This document shows positions 1 through 7,749 of a stretch of DNA of 42,843 nt, piece by piece. The notes under the pieces are model-generated. The model did no database searches. It was not told the origin of the DNA and worked only from the letters and a program-made list of their open reading frames with translations. The translations under genes were made by a program, and so were the position numbers. Within the stretch, counting starts at the first letter, position 1. Every line of letters begins with the position of its first letter. Source of the stretch: Lachnospiraceae bacterium (GTDB lineage: Bacteria > Bacillota > Clostridia > Lachnospirales > Lachnospiraceae); contig CAAFJI010000105.1 of assembly GCA_900763175.1 (NCBI GenBank), positions 1 through 42,843 on the forward strand, in the 5' to 3' direction.

Positions 1-430
1 CACTCAGATCTTAATCGTTGCCGCACTTGTACTCAGCATTTTCGTCCCCTTCAGCGCTTTTCTTATCGGTGAAAGAAACAAAGGACGTTTAAAAACTTCT
101 CTGGCCATCAACGCTTTTCTGTTCTTCGGAATTTTTGCAGTAGCCGGTATCGTATCTCTTGGAAACGGTGCTTCTGCTCTGGCTGCTGAGGCTGCTTCCG
201 AGTCTTCTGCTGGTCTTGCTACCGGCCTTGGCTACCTGGCTGCAGCTCTTGTAACCGGTCTTTCCTGTATCGGCGGTGGTATCGCAGTTGCCAGTGCTGC
301 CAGCGCTGCCCTTGGAGCAATCAGCGAGGATCAGAGCATTCTTGGTAAATCTCTTATCTTCGTAGGTCTGGCCGAAGGTTGCTGCCTGTACGGTCTGATC
401 ATCTCCTTCATGATCCTGGGTGCATTATAA
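1..430 (+). CDS. atpK: V-type ATP synthase subunit K (proteolipid), 5' end missing
   Basis: The open frame runs in from the left edge and stops at 428-430, leaving about 142 residues. It reads as two hydrophobic helical hairpins joined by a short loop. The last hairpin has the proteolipid pattern GLAEGCCLYGLIISFMIL, whose Glu is the expected ion-binding carboxylate of the membrane rotor ring. An Ala/Gly/Ser-rich helix (IGGGIAVASAASAALGAISE) precedes it, as in duplicated V-type c-subunits of about 16 kDa. It translocates H+ or Na+ through the membrane ring; which ion cannot be decided here. It is the first visible gene of the operon, and subunits I and C are presumably to the left. Confidence 0.93.
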   Translation, partial: TQILIVAALVLSIFVPFSAFLIGERNKGRLKTSLAINAFLFFGIFAVAGIVSLGNGASALAAEAASESSAGLATGLGYLAAALVTGLSCIGGGIAVASAASAALGAISEDQSILGKSLIFVGLAEGCCLYGLIISFMILGAL

Positions 431-433
431 TCC

Positions 434-742
434 ATGAAAATGTATCTCATCAGTGATAACGTGGATACTTATACCGGAATGAGACTGGCCGGTGTGGAAG
501 GCTGCGTGGTTCATGAGCGCGGAGAGCTCCGGGAAGCCCTGGAGCGTGCCATTGCTGACAAAGAGAACGGGATCATCCTCCTGACCGAGAAATTCGGCCG
601 GGAGTTTCCCCAGATCGTGGACGATGTAAAGCTGAACCATAAAACGCCTTTGATCATCGAAATTCCTGACAGGCATGGTACAGGCCGTGGTTCTGATTTT
701 ATCACTTCATATGTAAATGAAGCCATTGGCTTAAAGTTATAG
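434..742 (+). CDS. atpF: V-type ATP synthase subunit F
   Basis: The product has 102 residues, the usual size for subunit F of the central stalk, which couples the rotor to the A3B3 head. It begins MKMYLISDN and contains GIILLTEKF and a C-terminal PLIIEIPDRHG stretch, typical of the small Rossmann-like F subunit. It starts three bases after the stop of subunit K, so translational coupling is likely and its ribosome site lies inside the K gene. It is followed after 17 bases by subunit E. No signal peptide or membrane segment is seen. Confidence 0.92.
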   Translation: MKMYLISDNVDTYTGMRLAGVEGCVVHERGELREALERAIADKENGIILLTEKFGREFPQIVDDVKLNHKTPLIIEIPDRHGTGRGSDFITSYVNEAIGLKL

Positions 743-759
743 GCAGGAGATTATCACGC

Positions 760-1347
760 ATGACTATTGAAGAAAAACTGCAGCATTTTTACGATACTTC
801 CGTTGCGGAAGCGCAGGCACAGGCACAGGCCGAGCTTGATTCCCATCAGAAGAATCTGGACGAAATGCTAAAAAAGCATAAAGAATCAAGAAAACTGGAT
901 GCCGAAGCACAGATCAAGGCAGAAACAGAGAATGCTACCCGTGAGGTAAACAAGGCTCTTTCTGCTGAGCAGCTGACTTTAAGACGAGACTGGACATCCA
1001 AACAGACAGAGCTTAAAAATGAGCTTTTTGTAGAGGTAAAAAATCATCTGGAGGATTTCATGGAGAGTCCTGAATATCAGGATTATCTTTGCAGCAGAAT
1101 CCAGAAGGCCAGAGAATTTGCGGGAAATGATGAGATTTTCATTTATCTTTCCCCGGAAGATACAGCATTACAGCGTTCTATCGTAGCAAAAACAGGATTT
1201 ACCGTTGAGATTTCAAGCGAACCTTTTATGGGCGGTATCAAAGCCACCATCCCGGCTAAGAACATCCTGATCGACAGCTCTTTCATGAGTGCTTATGAGA
1301 AGCTGAAAAAAGAATTCAAATTTGACGGAGGGCTGAGCCATGAATAA
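760..1347 (+). CDS. atpE: V-type ATP synthase subunit E (peripheral stalk)
   Basis: The 195-residue product has a long charged N-terminal coiled coil (about residues 1-105, rich in Ala, Glu, Lys and Gln) and a compact C-terminal domain, the layout of the E subunit that forms the outer stalk. A GGAGA ribosome site precedes the ATG by about 9 bases. The 3' end overlaps the start of subunit A by 8 bases, a normal coupling arrangement. Subunit C, found next to E in many clostridial operons, is not between E and A here, so it must be upstream of the window or elsewhere. Confidence 0.9.
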   Translation: MTIEEKLQHFYDTSVAEAQAQAQAELDSHQKNLDEMLKKHKESRKLDAEAQIKAETENATREVNKALSAEQLTLRRDWTSKQTELKNELFVEVKNHLEDFMESPEYQDYLCSRIQKAREFAGNDEIFIYLSPEDTALQRSIVAKTGFTVEISSEPFMGGIKATIPAKNILIDSSFMSAYEKLKKEFKFDGGLSHE

Positions 1348-3112
1348 AACAGGTATTATCTACGGCGTTAACGGTCCTGTTATTTATCTGAAGGGCGATC
1401 CGGGATTTAAGATTTCCGAGATGGTTTACGTTGGACCTGAGAAGCTGGTTGGTGAGGTCATTGGTCTGAAAAAGGGCATGACTACCGTACAGGTTTTCGA
1501 GGAGACAACTGGACTGAAGCCAGGAGATACAGTAATGGGAACAGGCGATGCCATTTCCGTTCTTCTTGGACCTGGCATCATCCATAACATTTTCGATGGT
1601 ATCCAGCGTCCTCTGGAGGAGATTGCAAAATCCTCCGGAAAATATATTTCCCGTGGTGTCAGCGTTGATTCCCTTGACACCTCCAAGAAATGGGATGTTC
1701 ACGTAACCGTTAAGGCTGGAGATATGATCAGTGCCGGTACGATTATCGCAGAGACACAGGAAACTGCTTCCATCCTTCACAAATCCATGGTTCCGCCTAC
1801 GATCAGCGGAACTGTTGAAGTTATCAGGGCGGTTCCGGATGGAGCTTATACCATCCTTGATCCGATTGTAACCGTTCGTCTTTCTGACGGCAGCGAGCGT
1901 GACATTGCTCTTGCCCAGAAATGGCCGATCCGTGTTCCAAGACCTACCTACAAGCGTTTTCCGGCAAGCGTTCCCCTTGTAACAGGTCAGCGTATCCTGG
2001 ATACTCTTTTCCCTATTGCCAAGGGTGGTACCGCTGCTATCCCAGGTGGTTTCGGTACCGGAAAAACTATGACACAGCATCAGATTGCAAAGTGGTCTGA
2101 TGCAGATATTATTATCTATATCGGATGTGGTGAGCGTGGAAACGAAATGACACAGGTTCTGGAGGACTTCAGTAAACTGATCGACCCGAAATCCGGCAAC
2201 CTGATGATGGATCGTACTACTCTGATCGCCAATACATCCAATATGCCTGTTGCAGCCCGTGAGGCTTCTATTTACACAGGTGTAACACTTGCTGAGTACT
2301 ACCGTGATATGGGCTATGACGTAGCTATCATGGCTGACTCTACTTCCCGTTGGGCCGAGGCTCTTCGTGAGCTCTCCGGACGTCTGGAGGAAATGCCTGC
2401 CGAGGAAGGTTTCCCGGCTTACCTGGCATCCAAGCTTTCTGCTTTCTATGAGAGAGCTGGTATGATGCAGAACTTAAACGGAACTGAGGGTTCTGTTTCC
2501 ATTATCGGAGCTGTTTCTCCACAGGGTGGTGACTTCTCCGAGCCTGTAACACAGAATACAAAGCGTTTCGTACGCTGCTTCTGGGGGCTGGACAAATCCC
2601 TTGCCTATGCCCGTCACTTCCCGGCTATCCACTGGCTGACAAGCTACAGTGAGTATCTGGAGGACTTAAGCCCATGGTACAGAGATCATGTTTCCAACAA
2701 ATTTGTAAGTGACCGTAACCAGCTGATGGCCATCCTGAACCAGGAGAGTTCCCTCATGGAGATCGTAAAGCTGATTGGTAGTGATGTTCTTCCTGATGAT
2801 CAGAAGCTGACTCTGGAAATCGCAAGAGTGATCCGTCTGGGATTTCTTCAGCAGAACGCATTCCATGCTGAGGATACCTGTGTTCCTATGAGCAAACAGT
2901 TCAATATGATGGAGATCATCCTTTATCTTTACGAGAAATGCCGCTCCCTTGTAAATCAGGGTATGCCTGTTTCCGTACTGAAGGAAGACAACATTTTTGA
3001 GCGTGTCATTGCAATCAAATATGATGTTCCAAACAACAAGCCTGAGATGTTTGACCAGTATAAGGCTGACATCGACAGGTTCTATGATAACGTATTAGAG
3101 AGAAACGGCTGA
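1340..3112 (+). CDS. atpA: V-type ATP synthase catalytic subunit A
   Basis: The 590-residue product is the catalytic nucleotide-binding subunit of the V1 head, which hydrolyses or makes ATP. The P-loop GGFGTGKT is at residues 236-243. The DSTSRWAEALRELSGRLEEMPAEEG region and the non-homologous insert (about residues 110-190, with TIIAETQETASILHKSMVPP) distinguish V-type A from F-type beta. Length is normal for the family. The start is preceded by GGAGGGCTGAGCC and lies inside the end of subunit E. A 3-kb stretch of clean V-type sequence with no frameshift suggests a functional enzyme. Confidence 0.98.
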   Translation: MNKTGIIYGVNGPVIYLKGDPGFKISEMVYVGPEKLVGEVIGLKKGMTTVQVFEETTGLKPGDTVMGTGDAISVLLGPGIIHNIFDGIQRPLEEIAKSSGKYISRGVSVDSLDTSKKWDVHVTVKAGDMISAGTIIAETQETASILHKSMVPPTISGTVEVIRAVPDGAYTILDPIVTVRLSDGSERDIALAQKWPIRVPRPTYKRFPASVPLVTGQRILDTLFPIAKGGTAAIPGGFGTGKTMTQHQIAKWSDADIIIYIGCGERGNEMTQVLEDFSKLIDPKSGNLMMDRTTLIANTSNMPVAAREASIYTGVTLAEYYRDMGYDVAIMADSTSRWAEALRELSGRLEEMPAEEGFPAYLASKLSAFYERAGMMQNLNGTEGSVSIIGAVSPQGGDFSEPVTQNTKRFVRCFWGLDKSLAYARHFPAIHWLTSYSEYLEDLSPWYRDHVSNKFVSDRNQLMAILNQESSLMEIVKLIGSDVLPDDQKLTLEIARVIRLGFLQQNAFHAEDTCVPMSKQFNMMEIILYLYEKCRSLVNQGMPVSVLKEDNIFERVIAIKYDVPNNKPEMFDQYKADIDRFYDNVLERNG

Positions 3113-3130
3113 TAGGGAGGTAAGTTTTTT

Positions 3131-4513
3131 ATGGCAATCGAATATTTAGGCCTTAGTGAAATAAACGGCCCTCTTGTAGTTCTGGAAGGCGTAAAGAATG
3201 CCTCCTACGAGGAGATCGTCTCCTTCCGTATGGATGACGGAACTGAAAAGCTTGGCCGTATCATTGAAATCTACGAAGATAAAGCAGTTATCCAGGTTTT
3301 CGAGGGTACTGATAATATGTCTCTTGGAAACACACATACACGGCTTAGCGGTCATCCAATGGAGATCGGGCTTTCCCCGGAAATCCTTGGACGTACCTTT
3401 AACGGTATCGGACAGCCTATTGATGGTCTGGGTGATATCACACCAGAGGTCAGTCTGAACATCAATGGTCTTCCGCTGAACCCTGTAACCCGTGAGTATC
3501 CACGAAACTACATCAATACCGGTATTTCCGCCATTGACGGACTTACTACTCTGATTCGTGGACAGAAGCTTCCGATTTTCTCCGGAAATGGTCTTCCTCA
3601 TGATAAGCTGGCTGCACAGATTGTACGTCAGGCTTCTCTGGGTGCTGATTCTGATGAGAACTTCGCCATTGTATTTGCAGCTATGGGTGTTAAATATGAT
3701 GTTGCAGAGTTCTTCCGCAGAACTTTTGAGGAGAGCGGTGCTTCCGATCACGTTGTTATGTTCCTGAACCTGGCTAATGATCCTACTGTAGAGCGTCTTC
3801 TGACTCCGAAGATTGCACTGACTGCTGCTGAATATCTTGCTTTTGAAAAAGGTATGCACATCTTGGTTATCCTGACAGATATTACTTCTTTCTGTGAGGC
3901 TATGCGTGAGGTTTCTTCCTCTAAAGGTGAAATTCCTTCCCGTAAGGGTTATCCCGGATACCTCTACAGTGAGCTTGCTACCCTGTATGAGCGTGCTGGT
4001 ATTGTTTCCGGAGGTACCGGTTCTGTTACTCAGATCCCAATCCTGACCATGCCAAATGACGACATTACCCACCCAATCCCTGACCTTACCGGTTATATCA
4101 CTGAGGGTCAGATTGTTCTGGACAGACAGCTTCATGGACAGGGTATTTACCCTCCGATTAACGTTTTGCCCTCTCTTTCCCGTCTGATGAAGGATGGTAT
4201 CGGTGAAGGCTTCACAAGAGCAGATCATCAGGATGTTGCCAACCAGCTGTTCTCCTGCTATGCAAAGGTTGGAGATGCCAGAGCTCTTGCTTCTGTTATC
4301 GGTGAGGATGAGCTTTCTCCTCTGGATAAGAAGTATCTGGCTTTTGGTAAGGCTTTTGAAGCTGAGTTTGTAGGACAGACGGATACTGAAAACAGAAGTA
4401 TTATTGATACCCTGAATAAGGGCTGGGAGCTTCTGGGTATGCTTCCGAAGGAAGAGCTTGACCGTATTGATACTAAGATCCTGGATCAGTATTATCACGA
4501 AACGACTAAATAA
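3131..4513 (+). CDS. atpB: V-type ATP synthase subunit B
   Basis: The 460-residue product is the regulatory, non-catalytic partner of subunit A. The P-loop position reads FSGNGLPHDKLAAQI, which lacks the GxxxxGK[ST] motif and identifies B rather than A. It also shows SSKGEIPSRKGYPGYLYSELATLYERAG and the C-terminal ILDQYYHE typical of family members. A GGGAGGT ribosome site precedes the ATG. It lies 18 bases after subunit A and 16 before subunit D, so it is within the same transcript. Confidence 0.98.
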   Translation: MAIEYLGLSEINGPLVVLEGVKNASYEEIVSFRMDDGTEKLGRIIEIYEDKAVIQVFEGTDNMSLGNTHTRLSGHPMEIGLSPEILGRTFNGIGQPIDGLGDITPEVSLNINGLPLNPVTREYPRNYINTGISAIDGLTTLIRGQKLPIFSGNGLPHDKLAAQIVRQASLGADSDENFAIVFAAMGVKYDVAEFFRRTFEESGASDHVVMFLNLANDPTVERLLTPKIALTAAEYLAFEKGMHILVILTDITSFCEAMREVSSSKGEIPSRKGYPGYLYSELATLYERAGIVSGGTGSVTQIPILTMPNDDITHPIPDLTGYITEGQIVLDRQLHGQGIYPPINVLPSLSRLMKDGIGEGFTRADHQDVANQLFSCYAKVGDARALASVIGEDELSPLDKKYLAFGKAFEAEFVGQTDTENRSIIDTLNKGWELLGMLPKEELDRIDTKILDQYYHETTK

Positions 4514-4529
4514 AGAGTGAGGTGATTAA

Positions 4530-5150
4530 ATGGATCCGAATACCTTTCCTACCAAGGGAAATCTGATTCTGGCAAAAAATTCTCTTGCTCTCTCCCGTCA
4601 GGGCTATGAACTGATGGATAAAAAACGTAATATTCTGATCCGCGAGATGATGAATCTGGTTGACCAGGCGAAGGAAATCCAGGGACAGATCGATGAAACC
4701 TTCCGTACTGCTTATCAGGCACTGCAGAAGGCGAATATGGAGATGGGTATTGCATTTGTAGATCAGGTTTCTCATACGGTTCCCATTGAGGATTCTATCC
4801 GCATCAAAACCCGTAGTGTTATGGGTACGGAGATTCCGCTGGTTGAGTATGACAAATCCAGCAATATTCCGACTTATGCATATTACAGTACGAAAATGTC
4901 TCTTGATGAGGCCAAGGCAGCCTTTGAGAGGGTGAAGGAGCTTTCTATCCGGCTTTCCATGATTGAGAACTCCGCCATTCGTCTGGCAAGCAACATCAAA
5001 AAAACGCAGAAAAGAGCCAATGCTCTTAAGAATATTACCATTCCGAAATTTGAAGCTCTTACCAGGGATATTTCTAATGCTTTGGAAGAGAAAGAGCGTG
5101 AGGAATTTACAAGACTGAAAGTCATTAAAAGGATGAAACAGGGTGCGTGA
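4530..5150 (+). CDS. atpD: V-type ATP synthase subunit D (central stalk)
   Basis: The 206-residue product begins with the family signature P-T-K-G-N-L and is otherwise a long antiparallel coiled coil, as expected of the rotating central-stalk subunit D. The C-terminus contains RRxNALKNI-like KKTQKRANALKNI. It starts after GTGAGGTGATTAA. It is the last gene of the operon: its stop codon lies inside the terminator hairpin at 5137-5170. Confidence 0.96.
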   Translation: MDPNTFPTKGNLILAKNSLALSRQGYELMDKKRNILIREMMNLVDQAKEIQGQIDETFRTAYQALQKANMEMGIAFVDQVSHTVPIEDSIRIKTRSVMGTEIPLVEYDKSSNIPTYAYYSTKMSLDEAKAAFERVKELSIRLSMIENSAIRLASNIKKTQKRANALKNITIPKFEALTRDISNALEEKEREEFTRLKVIKRMKQGA

Positions 5151-5170
5151 ATGCGCATCCTGTTTTTTTT
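5137..5170 (+). terminator. Intrinsic terminator of the V-ATPase operon
   Basis: AACAGGGTGCG pairs with CGCATCCTGTT (one G-T pair) around a short loop and is followed by an eight-base T run. The left arm overlaps the end and stop codon of subunit D. Confidence 0.92.
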
Positions 5171-5425
5171 CGTAGAGGTGCTCCCGCCGGAATAGCCTGA
5201 TATATGCGCCTTTCCGTCTCTGATGTGGTGATTTCTGACCGTTTTTTTCTCCTTGTATTGTCTGATAATTCCTGTTTATTTACTTAAGTTGTGACAGATT
5301 ATGTGAATATTCTTCAATATTTTGATTTCAAAAAAGTCAATACCTTTTTCTCAATTCTTATTAAATTTTACATTTTCATAACAATAACCAAAACATTTGT
5401 TTCGATTCCCATTATGTAAATCAAC

Positions 5426-5545
5426 TCATCCACATCATTATCCATGTGGATAATGTGGATAACTTTGTGCATAACTTGATTTTTCAAGGTTTTTCCATAT
5501 TTTTGCAAGTGGATAACTTTTGTGCATAACTTTAAATAATCCACA
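5426..5545. other. DnaA-box cluster in a gene-free gap
   Basis: Inside the 630-bp gap between the V-ATPase operon and the next gene are four exact matches to the DnaA box TTATNCACA, all on the minus strand: 5445-5453 and 5454-5462 (TGTGGATAA, directly abutting), 5466-5474 and 5521-5529 (TGTGCATAA). One-mismatch copies lie at 5426-5434, 5508-5516 and 5537-5545. The pair GTGGATAACTT(T)GTGCATAAC occurs twice. AT-rich sequence flanks the cluster on both sides (about 5280-5400 and 5560-5640). No dnaA or dnaN is present, and the genes on both sides run in the + direction. Apart from this cluster and one family A repeat, the gap 5171-5782 shows no gene. Confidence 0.75.
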
Positions 5546-5663
5546 TTTCGACAATCCATTTGTGCAATCTGCCAATTTCTACTTTTCTCAACATTTTTTG
5601 CTGAAAAATATCGTATTTACAATACTTCTTAAACGCTAAACACTTTCTGTTCACATCAATGCT

Positions 5664-5708
5664 CCAGAGCGTGTTTAAAAAACCATTCCTGCAAGCAGCA
5701 CACCCCAG
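5664..5708 (+). repeat. Family A palindromic repeat, left-half copy
   Basis: CCAGAGCGTGTTTAAAAAACCATTCC followed by TGCAAGCAGCACACCCC matches the left arm of the full copies at 14739 and 33155. The right arm is missing. Confidence 0.75.
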
Positions 5709-5782
5709 GATATAAATCAACAGTCATACTTTTCACTTTTTTTCAATAGGATAGTAAAAATCTCCCTCCCCGAGGTTCCCTT

Positions 5783-7579
5783 ATGCTTGCTATCCGAAAA
5801 AGAATCGGTCATCCTTCCTCGAAAATCCTTCTTTCTTTTACGTTGTCTCTTCTCCTGCTTTCCGGAATTTTCCTGAACTGGTGCTATCACCATTTCTTCT
5901 CCGAAAATGCCCGTTTTGAAACTTTTGCCAGCAGTCTCTTCCAAAAAGAGATTTCCGGAAATATGCTGAATCTCCACTATTCCCTTGCCAGTCCGGAGAA
6001 GCAGGGAATCAGCCGGCCCCGTGCAACTCTTGGAACTGTAGAGCTTTCTTCTGAAAAATCCACAGCCCAGTGCCTGAAATACGAAAAAAGGCTGAAAACA
6101 TTTTCTCCCTCAAAGCTTTCTGTGGAAAACCGTCTCACTCTTGATATGCTGCTCCTTTATTTCCATACTCAGGCTTCTGGCGGAGATTATCATCTCCTGG
6201 AGGAGCCCCTTGGCCCAAGCCTTGGCATCCAGGCCCAGCTTCCCGTTCTTCTTGCTGAATATGCCTTCTATGAAAACCAGGACATTACCGACTACCTGAA
6301 CCTTCTCGCCAGCATTCCGGAATATTTCCAAAGCATTCTTACCTTTGAACAGGAAAAAGCAAAGGCAGGTTTCTTTATGTGTGATGAAACTCTGGACCGC
6401 ATCCAGGAACAGTGCCGTTCTTTTATAACAGAACCAGATTCCAGCTATATGCAGGAAATCTTTGTCCAAAAACTAAAAAACTACGGCAGATTTTCCCAGA
6501 AGGACCTTACTCTTCTGGAAGAAAAACATAAGGAACTGCTCTCTGTCAAAGTTTTTCCCGCCTATCAACAGCTCATCGACGGGCTGGAGCAGCTTCGGCA
6601 TTCAGGTAAAAATCCTGGTGGCCTGGCAGGCTTTGCGAAAGGACAAAATTACTATCAATACCTTCTCCAGAGCCAGGTAGGAATTTACTGGCCTGTCAAA
6701 AAGCTGGAGGCAAGGCTTACACAGCAGCTTCAATCTGATTCCTCTGAAATTTCCGCCCTCTTGAAAAAAACACCGGAATTACCCGAGATTGTAAATGCCC
6801 ATCCAGATCTTCCCTCCATGAAGCCGGAAAAAATGATGGAGCTTCTTCAGCAGAATATACAGGAAAGCTTTCCCGAAATCGACTCTGTTTCTTATGAAAT
6901 CCGCTCCGTACATACCTCTATGGAAGAATTTTTGAGCCCGGCCTTTTATCTCACTCCGCCCCTGGATACCGGAAGCCCCAACGTGATCTACATCAACCAC
7001 GGACGGAGCATCCCCAATCTGGAGCTGTTCAGCACCCTTTCCCATGAAGGCTTTCCCGGCCACCTTTACCAGACCATTTTCTTTGGGAAACAACAGCCTT
7101 CCGGTATTCGCTATCTTATTGACTCCGGCGGCTACGTGGAGGGCTGGGCAACCTATGTGGAAGCTTACGCCTATGATTACGCAGCCCAATATCTGGACAC
7201 GGACATTTTTTCTGCTGATTCTGCGGCTGACTACACACGCCTTCTGTGGCTGAACCGAAGCGTCAATCTATGTATTTACGCTCTGCTGGATGTTGGAATC
7301 CATTATCACGGCTGGAGCCTGTCTCAAACGGCACGCTTTCTTAATGCCTTTGGCATCCGTGATGCATCTGTTATCTCAGAAATTTATCGATATATTGCAG
7401 AAACGCCTGCCAATTATCTGAAATACTATGTGGGATATCTGAATTTTAAAGATCTGAAGGAAGAGCAGGAAGCTCTTCTTGGCGATGCTTTTGACCTGAA
7501 AACCTTTCATTATCAGATTCTTACCATTGGCCCGGTACAGTTCCCTGTACTGGAAAAATATATAGGAGAATTTTCCTGA
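5783..7579 (+). CDS. DUF885 family protein, putative membrane-anchored zinc peptidase
   Basis: The product has 598 residues. Residues about 15-35 form one hydrophobic segment after a basic start (signal anchor or signal peptide), so the domain should be outside the membrane. The C-terminal half carries the DUF885 pattern: STLSHEGFPGHLYQ, which resembles an extended HExxH-type zinc site (HEGFPGH), followed by SGGYVEGWATYVEAYAYD, which supplies a further Glu. DUF885 proteins are presumed metallopeptidases; the substrate is unknown. A GAGG ribosome site precedes the ATG. It is probably monocistronic and is followed by a half copy of the family A repeat. Confidence 0.85.
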   Translation: MLAIRKRIGHPSSKILLSFTLSLLLLSGIFLNWCYHHFFSENARFETFASSLFQKEISGNMLNLHYSLASPEKQGISRPRATLGTVELSSEKSTAQCLKYEKRLKTFSPSKLSVENRLTLDMLLLYFHTQASGGDYHLLEEPLGPSLGIQAQLPVLLAEYAFYENQDITDYLNLLASIPEYFQSILTFEQEKAKAGFFMCDETLDRIQEQCRSFITEPDSSYMQEIFVQKLKNYGRFSQKDLTLLEEKHKELLSVKVFPAYQQLIDGLEQLRHSGKNPGGLAGFAKGQNYYQYLLQSQVGIYWPVKKLEARLTQQLQSDSSEISALLKKTPELPEIVNAHPDLPSMKPEKMMELLQQNIQESFPEIDSVSYEIRSVHTSMEEFLSPAFYLTPPLDTGSPNVIYINHGRSIPNLELFSTLSHEGFPGHLYQTIFFGKQQPSGIRYLIDSGGYVEGWATYVEAYAYDYAAQYLDTDIFSADSAADYTRLLWLNRSVNLCIYALLDVGIHYHGWSLSQTARFLNAFGIRDASVISEIYRYIAETPANYLKYYVGYLNFKDLKEEQEALLGDAFDLKTFHYQILTIGPVQFPVLEKYIGEFS

Positions 7580-7603
7580 GCAAACTCATTTTTTAAGCAC
7601 GAT

Positions 7604-7622
7604 CTGGAGCGTGTTTGAAATT
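7604..7622 (+). repeat. Family A repeat, arm only
   Basis: CTGGAGCGTGTTTGAAATTT matches only the terminal arm of the family A element, 25 bases after the DUF885 stop codon. The rest is missing. Confidence 0.55.
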
Positions 7623-7669
7623 TTTTTGTAAATTTTATGTAATAACTCCTTTCTTTAGATACAATAATT

Positions 7670-7678
7670 TGCTATAAT
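7670..7678 (+). promoter_or_regulatory. Extended -10 promoter for the CapA-like gene
   Basis: TGCTATAAT is an exact extended -10 element about 70 bases before the start codon. No good -35 is seen at 17 bases (TTTCTT at 7650-7655). Confidence 0.5.
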
Positions 7679-7749
7679 TCAATTAATAGTGAGTAGACTT
7701 TTTTCCTGTCTGATTATATGACAATCTACTTGTTTCTAAGGACAAATTT

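Noticed and set aside
3146..4498. Long open frame of 450 codons on the minus strand opposite V-ATPase subunit B
   Set aside because: It mirrors a highly conserved gene, has no ribosome site, and its translation resembles no protein; an antisense shadow.
5426..5545. Calling the DnaA-box cluster the chromosomal origin
   Set aside because: No dnaA, dnaN, rpmH or diverging gene orientation; a cluster alone does not prove an origin.
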